DNA of 42,303 bases from Methylobacterium isbiliense (GTDB lineage Bacteria > Pseudomonadota > Alphaproteobacteria > Rhizobiales > Beijerinckiaceae). Position 1 is the first letter of the stretch. Each line of letters starts with the position of its first letter. Position numbers and translations under genes: made by a program. The notes beneath the pieces are model-generated. The model was not told the origin of the DNA. It did not search any database and saw nothing but the letters and a program-made list of their open reading frames with translations. Location: NCBI RefSeq assembly GCF_022179325.1, contig NZ_BPQQ01000096.1, positions 1-42,303 of the forward strand, given 5' to 3'. This document shows positions 31,790 to 40,070 of the stretch, in pieces.

Positions 31790-32056
31790 TCAGGCGTTGG
31801 GGCGAAACTCGCCCGTCGGGTCGAAGCGAGCGGTGCTCACGCCGCCGGCATCGTTGACGCCGAAGCGCCGGAAGCCGCGCCCGCCGTGGAAGCGGTTGAA
31901 CCGGTAGAACCGGCCGCCGTGGAAGCCATGCTTGTGGAAGCCGCCATGGTAGCCGCCGCCGTGATACCCGCCGAAGCCGCGGGCTTCCGCGGACCCGGCG
32001 AAGCTGATGGCCGCGATGCCTGAGATCAGGGCGGCGCTGAGAGCGGTCTTGAACAT
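31790..32056 (-). CDS. Exported Gly/His/Phe/Arg-rich small protein
   Basis: The 88-residue protein, from the ATG at 32056 with AGAAGGAG upstream, has a clear Sec signal peptide (MFKTALSAALISGIAAISFAGSAEA). A low-complexity mature part of Gly, His, Phe and Arg follows (GGYHGGGYHGGFHKHGFHGGRF...). Such His/Gly-rich exported proteins are common in Methylobacterium and related genera and may bind metals or the envelope; no function is established. The C-terminal 20 residues (NDAGGVSTARFDPTGEFRPNA) are not repetitive. A strong hairpin follows the stop, so it is a monocistronic gene. Confidence 0.75.
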   Translation of the reverse strand: MFKTALSAALISGIAAISFAGSAEARGFGGYHGGGYHGGFHKHGFHGGRFYRFNRFHGGRGFRRFGVNDAGGVSTARFDPTGEFRPNA

Positions 32057-32199
32057 GCCTTGCTCCTTCTCGTGCGAGGTCAGAGCAGGATGCGGCCGAC
32101 GGCCGGCCCCGTCCGTGATGCGGCTCACGCAAGCGAAAACCCGCCCAGGGGTGCCCGGGCGGATCGGAACGGCTCGCAAGGGAGCGGCGGATGGCGCGG

Positions 32200-32364
32200 T
32201 CAGGCGGCGCGCTGGAGCAACGCCTGCGCGTTGTCGTTGACGGCCACGAACATGCCGGCGGTCTCTGCGTCCGGAGCCGCGAAGCCCAGGCGATCGGTGA
32301 GGATGGCGAGCGCCGGACCCACGGCGACGGCGGCGAGACCGGCGAGGAAGAGGGCGATCGTCAT
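32200..32364 (-). CDS. Small single-helix membrane protein, hypothetical
   Basis: The 54-residue frame from the ATG at 32364 has one hydrophobic helix (IALFLAGLAAVAVGPALAIL) and a short tail (TDRLGFAAPDAETAGMFVAVNDNAQALLQRAA). I do not recognise a family. Promoter-like AT-rich sequence (GATATT at about 32402) and a palindrome lie upstream. It could equally be a chance frame. Confidence 0.4.
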   Translation of the reverse strand: MTIALFLAGLAAVAVGPALAILTDRLGFAAPDAETAGMFVAVNDNAQALLQRAA

Positions 32365-32426
32365 GGTGGGCGTCCCGTGGTGTGTGCGTTTGCGATGAAC
32401 CGAATATCGCACTGCACAAAACTGTC

Positions 32427-32436
32427 TGGTATACCA
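32427..32436. promoter_or_regulatory. Palindrome TGGTATACCA, GntR/FadR-like operator
   Basis: A perfect 10-bp palindrome of the TGGTnnACCA type recognised by FadR-subfamily GntR regulators. It lies upstream of the small membrane-protein gene. No such regulator gene is adjacent. Confidence 0.35.
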
Positions 32437-32572
32437 CATGCCAAAGATCGGACATGCAGCGGCTGCATACGGTCGCAAGGCGCCTCATCCCACATCCGCT
32501 TGATCCCTTCGGAATGGCGGATGTGGGCTTCGCTCAGTCGTGTGGCGCCCTGGGCTCCACCGCGCGGGCTTG

Positions 32573-32613
32573 CTGATGCCGTCTCCGCTTTGATCAAGCG
32601 GAGACGGCATCAG
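32573..32613. terminator. Large perfect hairpin, probable terminator of the HAD/dehydratase operon
   Basis: Arms CTGATGCCGTCTCCGCTT (32573-32590) and its exact complement (32596-32613), 18 bp each, enclose the 5-nt loop TGATC. It lies about 120 bp after the stop of the HAD gene on the minus strand. No T-run follows on either strand. It might instead be a repeated extragenic palindrome. Confidence 0.6.
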
Positions 32614-32732
32614 ACGATTCAGGCAGCGGTTGCTGTCAGGCCGTCTTGCCAGCAGAGCGCCGGCGAGCCCGTCCAGGATCGTCTGGCCGGGGGGCCCGAG
32701 TTGCCCTGTGCTGCAGGGGTCGGGTCAGCCGG

Positions 32733-33467
32733 TCAGGGAGTCGAACCGTCGTCCGGTAGCCATCGCCAGCTCGCGAAGCGCTCCAGTACCCCGTCGAGCG
32801 TCCTGACGATGGCCTCCGGCTGGTAGCCTTGGGGAGCTTGGCGTCCCGTCCCGCGGTCCACCCAGACACAGCGGAAGCTCAGGTCGCGGGCCGCCACCAA
32901 ATCGAGATGGGGACTGGCGCAGATGTGGCAGATGGCGTCGCGGCCAGCCCCGATCGCCTGCCAGACATGCTCGAAGATGCGCGCCTGCGGCTTGTAGGCG
33001 CCGGCCTGCTCCGCCGTCACCACGCGGTCGATCGTGCCCGGCGGGCCAAGTTGAGCGACGTTGCCGGCGATCAACGCGTCATCCGTGTTGCTGACGATGC
33101 AGAGGCGAAATCCCGCCTCCTTCAGCCGCCGCAAGGTCCGCGGAACCTCCGGGAACGGCGGCATGGCCGAGATGCTGCCGGTGAGGATCTCCGTATCCAT
33201 CGAGCCGCATTGCAGCCCGAACTCTCCCATCGCGCGATGGAGCGCCTCGCCGGACACGGTCCGGAAGTTGCGGTGCGGCGGCTGCTGTTCGAGCGCGTGT
33301 TCGTGCTGATCGTAGACCGCGATCAGCCTGCCGGGAGCGATCTCGGCCCGGCCGTGCCTGGCCAGGATCTGCGAGACTGCAGCGAGCAGGCCCTCGTCCC
33401 ATTGGATGAGAGTGCCGTAGCAGTCGAAGGTCAGCCACGTCGGGCGAAGGGTCGATGAGCGCGTCAC
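32733..33467 (-). CDS. HAD hydrolase, type II haloacid-dehalogenase-like
   Basis: The 244-residue protein has the HAD motifs: nucleophile Asp in LTFDCYGTLIQWDEG (motif I), SNTDD (motif II Ser), Lys in AYKPQARIFEHVWQ (motif III) and the acidic region around CASPHLDLVAARDL (motif IV, weakly conserved: usually HV..S...D..GA). FDCYGTLI-W is typical of L-2-haloacid dehalogenase-like proteins, but many are phosphatases. Its start is 11 bp after the dehydratase stop, so the two are one operon. It may act on a phosphorylated or halogenated acid linked to the dehydratase substrate. Confidence 0.85.
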   Translation of the reverse strand: MTRSSTLRPTWLTFDCYGTLIQWDEGLLAAVSQILARHGRAEIAPGRLIAVYDQHEHALEQQPPHRNFRTVSGEALHRAMGEFGLQCGSMDTEILTGSISAMPPFPEVPRTLRRLKEAGFRLCIVSNTDDALIAGNVAQLGPPGTIDRVVTAEQAGAYKPQARIFEHVWQAIGAGRDAICHICASPHLDLVAARDLSFRCVWVDRGTGRQAPQGYQPEAIVRTLDGVLERFASWRWLPDDGSTP

Positions 33468-33478
33468 GGGCCCTCTCC

Positions 33479-35149
33479 TCAGAAGCGGGGCATGACTGCG
33501 CCCTCGGAGGCCGGGGCGACGTGGTCGGCGTAGAACTTCAGGTAGCCGCGCGACACGCGCGGGGCGGGAGCGACGTAGGCTGCGCGACGGCGCTCGAGCG
33601 CGTCGACGGGCACCAGGAGGTCGAGCCGGCGCCCATTGAGATCAATCGCGATCGCGTCGCCATCCTCGACCAGGGCGATCGGCCCCCCACGGGCGGCCTC
33701 GGGCGTGACGTAGCCGATCGCCGGGCCGTGGGTCGCCCCTGAGAACCGGCCGTCGGTGACCAGGGCGCAGCTCTCGCCCAAACCCGCGCCGATCAGCGCC
33801 GACGTCGCCCCGAGCATCTCGCGCATGCCGGGGCCGCCCTTCGTGCCCTCATTGCGGATGACGATGCAGGTCCCCGGCCCGATCTGGTCCGTCCGCAAGG
33901 CATCGATCGCCTCCTCCTCAGCCTCGAACACGCGCGCCGTGAGGGTGACCTCCCACATCGCGCGCGCGACGCCCGAGACCTTCACCACCGCCCCGCCAGG
34001 GGCGAGCGTGCCCCGCAGGATAGAGAGGCTGCCCTCGGCCTCGACCGGGCTCGCCAAGGTGTGGATGCAGGTGGAATCCAGGATCGTGGCCGCGTCGGCG
34101 ATCTCGCCGATTGTCAGCCCCGCGACCGAGCGGGCCTCGCGCTGCAGCAGCGGCCCGAGCGCCTTCATCACGGCGGGCACGCCGCCGGCTTCGCCCAGTT
34201 CCGTCACGCCCCAGGGTCCGGAGGGAGCCAGCTTGACCAAGGTCGGCGTGTCGCGCGAGAGCCGGTCCCAGGTCTCGAAGGACACCTCCACGCCAGCCTC
34301 CCGCGCCATGGCGATCATGTGCAGGACCATGTTGGTCGAGCCGCCCACCGCCATGCCGACCCGCATCGCGTTCTCGAAGGCCGCCGCCGTCAGGAGGCGC
34401 GACGGGCGGACATCCTCCGCCACAAGACGCATGATCTCGATGCCGGTGGCCTGCGCGGCGCGCAGCTGCGCGTTCGAACCCGCGGCCAGCGTCCCGGTCC
34501 CCGGCAGGGCGAGGCCGAGCGCCTCGGTGTACAAGCCCGCCGTATTGCCGGACGTGGCCGTGTCGCAGGCGCCCGGGCCAGGGAAGTGCGCGTCCTCCAT
34601 CCCCGCCAGATCCGCGCGCGAGAGCGAGCCGCGCAGAACCTCGCCGACCCCGTCGTAGACGGTTTCGAGGAAGACCTTGCGGCCCCGCCAGCGCCCGACC
34701 GGTGTCGGGCCGCCGTAGAGCAGCACGCTCGGCAGATCCAGGCGGGCCGCCGCCATGACCATGCCCGGCACGACCTTGTCGCCCGAGGGCAGCAGCACCA
34801 TCGCGTCGAAGCGGTGCCCCTGCACCATCAGCTCGATGAGATCGGCCACCACGTCGCGGCTCGGCAGGACATAGCGCATGCCCTCCGACGCGAAGGTCTC
34901 GCTGTCCGTGACGTGGAAGGCGTTGAACTCGCACGGCGTCCCGCCGGCCCGGTAGATGCCGGCTTTGACCGCGTCGGCAACGCGCCGCAGATGCGCATTC
35001 TCCGGCGAGAAGTCTTGGTAGGTGTTGACCACCGCAACCAGCGGACGGTCGAGGTCGGCGTCGGTCAGGCCGGCTCCCTTGATCCAGGCGCGCTGGAGGG
35101 AGCGGGTGATGCCTTGGAACTGGTGGCGGCTGCGCAGGTCGCGAGACAT
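33479..35149 (-). CDS. IlvD/Edd-family dehydratase with altered cluster site
   Basis: The 556-residue protein, from the ATG at 35149 with GAGAGGAG upstream, has the whole IlvD/Edd architecture. Asp in FHVTDSET (a magnesium ligand), carbamylated-type Lys in SGDKVVPGM (125), [12 protein letters not shown] (Cys195), [19 protein letters not shown] and the catalytic-type Ser in [25 protein letters not shown] are present. The Fe-S cluster cysteine of the usual CDK motif is replaced by Gly (SGDK), and the early Cys of [2Fe-2S] types is absent (FSPENAH). Cys195 remains; Cys73 (TPCEFN) is non-standard. Family members dehydrate dihydroxy acids or sugar acids. The biosynthetic role is unlikely; the LysR gene and HAD partner suggest catabolism. 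Confidence 0.85.
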   Translation of the reverse strand: MSRDLRSRHQFQGITRSLQRAWIKGAGLTDADLDRPLVAVVNTYQDFSPENAHLRRVADAVKAGIYRAGGTPCEFNAFHVTDSETFASEGMRYVLPSRDVVADLIELMVQGHRFDAMVLLPSGDKVVPGMVMAAARLDLPSVLLYGGPTPVGRWRGRKVFLETVYDGVGEVLRGSLSRADLAGMEDAHFPGPGACDTATSGNTAGLYTEALGLALPGTGTLAAGSNAQLRAAQATGIEIMRLVAEDVRPSRLLTAAAFENAMRVGMAVGGSTNMVLHMIAMAREAGVEVSFETWDRLSRDTPTLVKLAPSGPWGVTELGEAGGVPAVMKALGPLLQREARSVAGLTIGEIADAATILDSTCIHTLASPVEAEGSLSILRGTLAPGGAVVKVSGVARAMWEVTLTARVFEAEEEAIDALRTDQIGPGTCIVIRNEGTKGGPGMREMLGATSALIGAGLGESCALVTDGRFSGATHGPAIGYVTPEAARGGPIALVEDGDAIAIDLNGRRLDLLVPVDALERRRAAYVAPAPRVSRGYLKFYADHVAPASEGAVMPRF

Positions 35150-35373
35150 GGGTTCTCCTCTCACTGCGCGATGGCGCAGCGACCGCGAAGGGGATGCGAC
35201 GGAGCCGGCGGTCGGTGCCGGCAGCTTCACGGATCAGGCCGGCATCCGCAGCCTTCGGCCGCGTGCATCGCACCGGAGGCCCGTCCCGGCTCCTCTCCGT
35301 ATGCCCGGCACATTGACGCGCGACGCGACCAGTGTGAAATTAAATATCAAAATGCGCTTCAGTGAGAAAAGCG

Positions 35374-36249
35374 ATGATGCCGCCGCTCGACGCGGACCTG
35401 CTCCGCTCCTTCGTGGCCGTCGTCGATGCGGGTGGCTTCACCCGTGCCTCCGAACGGCTGAACCTGACGCAATCCACGGTCAGCCAGCAGATCCGCAAGC
35501 TTGAGGCCGCGGCAGGCCGCCAGCTGCTGACCCGCGACCGGACCGGCAGCGGTGCGCAGCCCACCGAGCCCGGCGAGCTGCTGCTCGGGTATGCACGGCG
35601 CATTCTCGCCCTCTCCGCGGAAGTGCAGGAGGCGATGCGGGCTCCGGAGGCTCCCCGCACCGTGCGGCTCGGCGTTCCGGAGGACTTTGCCGGTCGCCGC
35701 CTGATCGAGATCCTCTCGGCCTTCGCCCGCGACGCGCCGCAGATCCGCCTCGACACCATCAGCGGCTGGGGGGCCGACATGCGCCGCCGGCTGGAGGCCG
35801 GTGAGGTGGATTTGGCGCTCGTGAAGCGCGAACCGGGGGAGGGCCAGAGCCTGGCCGTGTGGCCGGAGAGGCTGCTCTGGATCGCTGGACGGACGGCCCG
35901 GATCGAGGCCGCTCCGGTGCCGCTCGCCGTCTTCCCACCCGGCTGCATCTACCGCGCAAGGATCATCGACGCGCTGGAGCGCCAGGGACGATCCTGGCGA
36001 ATCGCCTACGCCAGCCAGGGGCTGATGGGGGTTCAGGCCGCGGTCGCGTCGGGTCTGGGCATCAGCTTGCTCTCGGCGGACGCGCTCCTGCCGGAGCACC
36101 GCCGCCTCACCACCCAGGACGGCTTCGATGAGCCGCGCCCGACGGAACTCGCGCTCGTCGCACAGGCGCGGCGGATGGCGCCGGCGGTGCGGAGTGTCGC
36201 CGACTTCCTGACGCACGTGGTCGGAGAGGTCGTACTGCGTCAGGACTGA
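35374..36249 (+). CDS. LysR-family transcriptional regulator
   Basis: The protein of about 291 residues has the LysR helix-turn-helix (DLLRSFVAVVDAGGFTRASERLNLTQSTVSQQIRKLEAAAG). The effector domain begins VRLGVPEDFAGRRLIEILSAFARDAPQIRLD, the type seen in regulators of carbohydrate or organic-acid genes. The ATG at 35374 is preferred; a GTG at 35362 is in frame. It is divergent from the dehydratase/HAD operon with 224 bp between, containing an AT-rich core (35330-35360), and so is its probable regulator. Confidence 0.9.
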   Translation: MMPPLDADLLRSFVAVVDAGGFTRASERLNLTQSTVSQQIRKLEAAAGRQLLTRDRTGSGAQPTEPGELLLGYARRILALSAEVQEAMRAPEAPRTVRLGVPEDFAGRRLIEILSAFARDAPQIRLDTISGWGADMRRRLEAGEVDLALVKREPGEGQSLAVWPERLLWIAGRTARIEAAPVPLAVFPPGCIYRARIIDALERQGRSWRIAYASQGLMGVQAAVASGLGISLLSADALLPEHRRLTTQDGFDEPRPTELALVAQARRMAPAVRSVADFLTHVVGEVVLRQD

Positions 36250-36521
36250 CGCGATCGGCGGGGCCCGCATGCGGAGGGGGCGCGCCTTGATGCCGATTCT
36301 CGGATGCGGGCCGTGCGCTCAGGGACTTGCCCGATGCGGGACCATCGCTCGCGAGGCCGATCCAGTCGCTGCGTTCCAAGCGCTCAAAGCATCAATGCCT
36401 CGCTTAGCACCAGCCCGGACATTCCCGCCGATGGCCTGGTCGCCGCGCAGATCATGGAACGTCCTGGGTGCTGGCGGGCGACCGTGCTGATGGGCGGCGA
36501 GGGCTGGCACGACCCCCGGCA

Positions 36522-37538
36522 TCAAGCCTTGCCACCGGCCCGCGCCGTTGATCGGCGCACGACGAGTTCGATCGGCAGATCGACGTGGGTTTGCGCCTCC
36601 CCATTCTCCAGGAGCGACACAACCATCTCGGCCGCCATCTGTCCGATGCGTCCGGTCGGAATGTGCACCGTCGTGAGCGACGGCGTGAGATACGCGGACA
36701 TGTCGACATCGTCGATGCCGACGATGGACAGGTCGGTCGGGACGGTGAGCCGGCGCGCCCGCGCCTCCTGCAGGCACGCGATCGCCAAGAGGTCGATCGT
36801 CCCGATGATGGCGGTGGGCGGAGTGTCGAGCTGCAGCAGAGCGGCACAGCCGATGCGCCCTCCGGCGAGTGAGAGATCCTGCTCGTTGACACGCCAATCC
36901 GGAATCTCGTGGCCCGCCTCGCGCATCGCTTGCCGTGCCCCGGCGAGGCGCGCCCGCTGCCGATCATTGAAGGACAGGCGTCCGGTGACCATGCCGATGC
37001 GCGCGTGGCCGAGCTCAACCAGGTGCTGCGCCGCCAAATAGCCGGCCCGCTCGTTGTCGACCGTCACGCAGGCGAAGTCCGGCGCGCCGCACCACGTGAG
37101 AACGACCGGCGCGCTTCCGGTCCGGAGCAGATCCAGAGTCGAGCGCGGGCGATCAGCGCCGACCAGGATGAGACCGTCGGCGCCGCGCGCCAGAAGCATG
37201 CGAACCGCCTCGGTCTCCGCGGCGGGATTCATCTCGTGGGAGGCGACCAGCAATTGATAGCCGTCGCGCGCCAACGTCGATTGGAGCGACTGCAGGAAAC
37301 GGGCGAAGATCGTGCTGTCGAGGGTGGGAACGATCGCACCGATCGTCATGGACCGGCCCGAGGCGAGCGCCCGCGCCGCGCCGTCGGGAACGTAGCCGAG
37401 AGCCTGCGCTGCGGCGCGCACGCGCTTCAGCGTCGCGGCCGAGAGCAGGTCGGGCTGGGAGATCGCTCGCGAGACCGTCGCCGGCGAGACGCCCGCGCGG
37501 CGCGCCACGTCCGAGAGCTTGACCTTGCGCGCCACCAT
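36522..37538 (-). CDS. LacI-family transcriptional regulator
   Basis: The 338-residue protein starts with the LacI helix-turn-helix (VKLSDVARRAGVSPATVSRAISQPDLLSAATLKRVRAAAQALGYVPDGAARALASGRS). The periplasmic-binding-protein-like effector domain follows (TIGAIVPTLDSTIFARFLQSLQSTLARDGYQLLVASHE...GADGLILVGADRP...YLAAQHLVELGHARIGMVTG). The ligand is presumably a small sugar or acid. It faces the ABC-DegT operon, and a LacI-type operator lies upstream of each. Confidence 0.93.
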   Translation of the reverse strand: MVARKVKLSDVARRAGVSPATVSRAISQPDLLSAATLKRVRAAAQALGYVPDGAARALASGRSMTIGAIVPTLDSTIFARFLQSLQSTLARDGYQLLVASHEMNPAAETEAVRMLLARGADGLILVGADRPRSTLDLLRTGSAPVVLTWCGAPDFACVTVDNERAGYLAAQHLVELGHARIGMVTGRLSFNDRQRARLAGARQAMREAGHEIPDWRVNEQDLSLAGGRIGCAALLQLDTPPTAIIGTIDLLAIACLQEARARRLTVPTDLSIVGIDDVDMSAYLTPSLTTVHIPTGRIGQMAAEMVVSLLENGEAQTHVDLPIELVVRRSTARAGGKA

Positions 37539-37554
37539 ACCAAGACCAGCCGGA

Positions 37555-37568
37555 TGAAAGGATTTTCA
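37555..37568. promoter_or_regulatory. LacI-type operator near the lacI-family gene (TGAAAGGATTTTCA)
   Basis: TGAAA-N4-TTTCA, 16 bp before the regulator's start codon. It suggests autoregulation. Confidence 0.55.
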
Positions 37569-37621
37569 CCTCGATGCCACGGCCGCAGCCTTCCTACAAG
37601 TTTCAGTTTCGCCGGCAGCGG

Positions 37622-37651
37622 TTGACAATCATTCCCGGGTGATGCGATCAA
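37622..37651 (+). promoter_or_regulatory. Promoter of the ABC-DegT operon (TTGACA, GATCAA)
   Basis: A consensus -35 TTGACA (37622-37627) is followed after 18 bp by GATCAA (37646-37651). Transcription would start near 37658, inside the adjacent operator. Confidence 0.5.
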
Positions 37652-37655
37652 TTTC

Positions 37656-37669
37656 TGAAAGCGCTCTCA
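37656..37669. promoter_or_regulatory. LacI-type operator of the ABC-DegT operon (TGAAAGCGCTCTCA)
   Basis: Nearly perfect palindrome with a GCGC centre and one arm mismatch, the classic LacI/GalR operator form. It overlaps the expected transcription start and ends one base before the TTG proposed as start of the first permease. Its centre is 101 bp from the other operator, so looping is possible. Confidence 0.65.
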
Positions 37670-38470
37670 TTGAAGCGCGACCCCGGGGAGGCTGACATCA
37701 GTCGACGAGTCGGCATCGGCTTTGCAACCATGGCGGTGCTCGTGGCGCTGTGGTTCCTGCTGACCACGCTTACCGGGACGATCGGCGGCGGCCGATTTCC
37801 CTCGCCGGGAGAGTTCTGGGCGTCCCTTCTCCAGATCAGCGGGAAAGGCTACGCCGGGGCGACCTTGCTCAGCCACGCGTGGCACAGCACGACGCTCGTC
37901 GTCATGGGCTTCCTCGTCGCGATCGGGACCGGAGTGCCCCTCGGCCTCTGGATGGGCTGGAGCCGCCGCGCCGAAGCGCTGATGAACCCGATCTTCCTCT
38001 TCATCCGCCCGATCCCTCCGCTGGCCTGGATCCCGCTCGCGATCCTGTGGCTCGGGCTCGGTGACGCCGCGAAGATCATGGTCATCTGGTTCGCCGCCTT
38101 CGTGCCGTCGGTCATCAACGCCTTTACGGGGGTTCGCACCATCGACCGCCCGGTTCTGGAGGCCGCAGCCATGCTCGGCACGCCGCGCTGGCGCCTCGTG
38201 CAGGAGGTCATCCTGCCCGCCGCCCTGCCGATGATCTTCACCGGATTGCGGCTCTCGCTGCAGGCCGCCTGGACGACGCTCGTGGCGGCCGAGCTCGTCG
38301 GCGCGCTGGTCGGCGTCGGGTTTGTTCTGAACGTCGCCCAGCAGGACATCTATCCCGGCATGATCCTCGTCGGAATGGTGACGGTCGGCGTTCTCGGCTG
38401 GGCGACGACCTGGCTTCTGGGCCATGCCGAGCGGCGGGCCCTCGCCTGGAACGTGGCGGCGGGGGCCTGA
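37670..38470 (+). CDS. ABC transporter permease (NitT/TauT type), first subunit
   Basis: The 266-residue frame has six or so membrane helices and the BPD coupling loop EAAAMLGTPRWRLVQEVILPAALPMIFTGLRLSLQAAW, with RPIPPLAWIPLAILWLGLG typical of SsuC-like permeases. The start is unclear. The TTG at 37670 lies right after the operator. A good GGGGAGG (37685-37691) points to about 37697, where the in-frame codon is ATC, and an ATG exists only at 37730, inside the first helix. It forms the channel with the next permease. Confidence 0.88.
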   Translation: MKRDPGEADISRRVGIGFATMAVLVALWFLLTTLTGTIGGGRFPSPGEFWASLLQISGKGYAGATLLSHAWHSTTLVVMGFLVAIGTGVPLGLWMGWSRRAEALMNPIFLFIRPIPPLAWIPLAILWLGLGDAAKIMVIWFAAFVPSVINAFTGVRTIDRPVLEAAAMLGTPRWRLVQEVILPAALPMIFTGLRLSLQAAWTTLVAAELVGALVGVGFVLNVAQQDIYPGMILVGMVTVGVLGWATTWLLGHAERRALAWNVAAGA

Positions 38471-38474
38471 CGCC

Positions 38475-39263
38475 ATGAACGGCGCGCGTCTGACCATCGG
38501 ACAGGGTGTCGCCTGGAGCTTCCTCGGGATCGCACTCTTCCTCGGACTGTGGACGTCCCTCTCGGTCTCCGGCCTCGTGCCCCGCCAGTTTCTGCCGACA
38601 CCAATGGAGACGGCGGCGCGCTTCCTCTCGCTCTTCACCTCGCCCTTCGCCGGGGCGACCCTGCCGGTGCATCTCGCATCGAGCTTCAGGCGCTACGCCT
38701 ACGGCGTGCTGCTGGCGGCGGCGATCGGGGTTCCGCTGGGATTGCTGATGGGCTGGTTCAGGCTCCTCGACGACATCGTGTCGCCGATCTTCGACGGCCT
38801 GCGCTTCATCGCGCCGATCGCCTGGGTGCCCTTCGCCGCGCTGTGGTTTGGCACCGGGATCGGCGGACCGGTCATGATCATCTTCGCCGGCGCCTTTCCG
38901 CCCTGCCTCATCAATGCGTATCGCGGCGCGCGCTTCGTGGAGCCCCGGTTCATCGAGGCGGCGCGCATGCTGGGCACCAGCGATCTGCGGATGATCAGGG
39001 AGATTCTCCTGCCGTCGGCGGTGCCCTCCATCATCGCGGGACTGCGGGTCGCCGCCGGTCTCGGCTGGCAGTCGCTCGTCGGCGCCGAGCTCATCGTGGC
39101 GGCCGCGGGCGTCGGCTTCATGATGGTGCAGGCGCAGGCCAGCGTTCAGACCACCACGGTCATGTCGGGGATGATCGCGATCGGGCTCGTGGGGATGCTG
39201 ATCGACGTGCTGCTGCGCCAGGGCGAAGCCTGGCTGCGCCGCCGCCGCGGCCTGGAGGCGTGA
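38475..39263 (+). CDS. ABC transporter permease (NitT/TauT type), second subunit
   Basis: The protein of about 262 residues has the same fold as the preceding permease (FIAPIAWVPFAALWFGTGIGGPVMIIFAGAFPPCLINAYRGARFVEPRFIEAARMLGTSDLRMIREILLPSAVPSIIAGLRV). The ATG at 38475 follows the previous stop by four bases. Two different permeases indicate a heterodimeric importer. Confidence 0.9.
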   Translation: MNGARLTIGQGVAWSFLGIALFLGLWTSLSVSGLVPRQFLPTPMETAARFLSLFTSPFAGATLPVHLASSFRRYAYGVLLAAAIGVPLGLLMGWFRLLDDIVSPIFDGLRFIAPIAWVPFAALWFGTGIGGPVMIIFAGAFPPCLINAYRGARFVEPRFIEAARMLGTSDLRMIREILLPSAVPSIIAGLRVAAGLGWQSLVGAELIVAAAGVGFMMVQAQASVQTTTVMSGMIAIGLVGMLIDVLLRQGEAWLRRRRGLEA

Positions 39264-39272
39264 GGGGAGGCG

Positions 39273-40070
39273 ATGGGTTCGATCCGCTTCGACAAGGTGG
39301 ACAAGGTGTTCGGCCCCAAGACGGGCGGCATGAAGGTGCTCGAAGGGATCGACCTCGTCATCGGCGAGAAGGAATTCGTCGCCATCGTCGGTCCCTCCGG
39401 TTGCGGCAAGACCACCTGCCTGCGGATGGTCGCGGGCTTCGAGGCGCCGAGCGCCGGGTCGGTTAGCGTCAACGGGCGAGAGATCACGAGCCCGGGTCCG
39501 GATCGCGCGGTGGTCTTCCAGCAATTCGCGCTCTTTCCCTGGAAGACGGTGCGCGAGAACATCGATCTCGGGCTGCGCAACAAGCGCCTGCCGCGATCCG
39601 AGCGGAGCGACCGCATCGCGGGTGCGCTGAAGCTCATGAATTTGGAGAGCCACGCCGAGGCGTTCCCGCACCAGCTCTCGGGCGGCATGCAGCAGCGCGT
39701 CGCGATCGCCCGCGCCTACGTGCTCGATCCCGAGGTGCTGCTGATGGACGAGCCGTTCGGGGCGCTCGACGCGCAGACCCGCGTCGTCATGCAGGAAGAG
39801 CTCGTCCGCTTGGCGCGGCGGAACCCGCGCACCGTGCTCTTCATCACCCACGCGGTGGAGGAGGCCGTCTACCTCGCCGACCGGGTCGCAATCATGACGC
39901 GCCGTCCAGGGCGCATCAAGGAGGTACTCGACGTCAAGCCGGTGCGCTTGGCCGAGAACTGGGATCGTCTGGCCAGGATCGAGGACGTGATGGACCTCGA
40001 ATCCTTCGTGCATCTGCGAACCCAGATCTGGCGCTCGCTGCGGGAGGAGAAGGGCCCGCATGGCGTCTGA
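39273..40070 (+). CDS. ABC transporter ATP-binding protein (NitT/TauT type)
   Basis: The 265-residue ATPase has Walker A GPSGCGKTT (40-48), Q-loop VVFQQFALFPWKTV, signature LSGGMQQR, Walker B VLLMDEPFGALD and switch His in LFITHAVEEA. It starts nine bases after the permease stop with TGAGGGGAGGCG as ribosome-binding site, and its end overlaps the aminotransferase start by 11 bp. Confidence 0.94.
   Translation: MGSIRFDKVDKVFGPKTGGMKVLEGIDLVIGEKEFVAIVGPSGCGKTTCLRMVAGFEAPSAGSVSVNGREITSPGPDRAVVFQQFALFPWKTVRENIDLGLRNKRLPRSERSDRIAGALKLMNLESHAEAFPHQLSGGMQQRVAIARAYVLDPEVLLMDEPFGALDAQTRVVMQEELVRLARRNPRTVLFITHAVEEAVYLADRVAIMTRRPGRIKEVLDVKPVRLAENWDRLARIEDVMDLESFVHLRTQIWRSLREEKGPHGV

Noticed and set aside
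36269-36490. 73-codon plus-strand frame between the lysR and lacI-family genes
   Set aside because: No recognisable domain and no convincing ribosome-binding site; it ends inside the convergent intergenic region.
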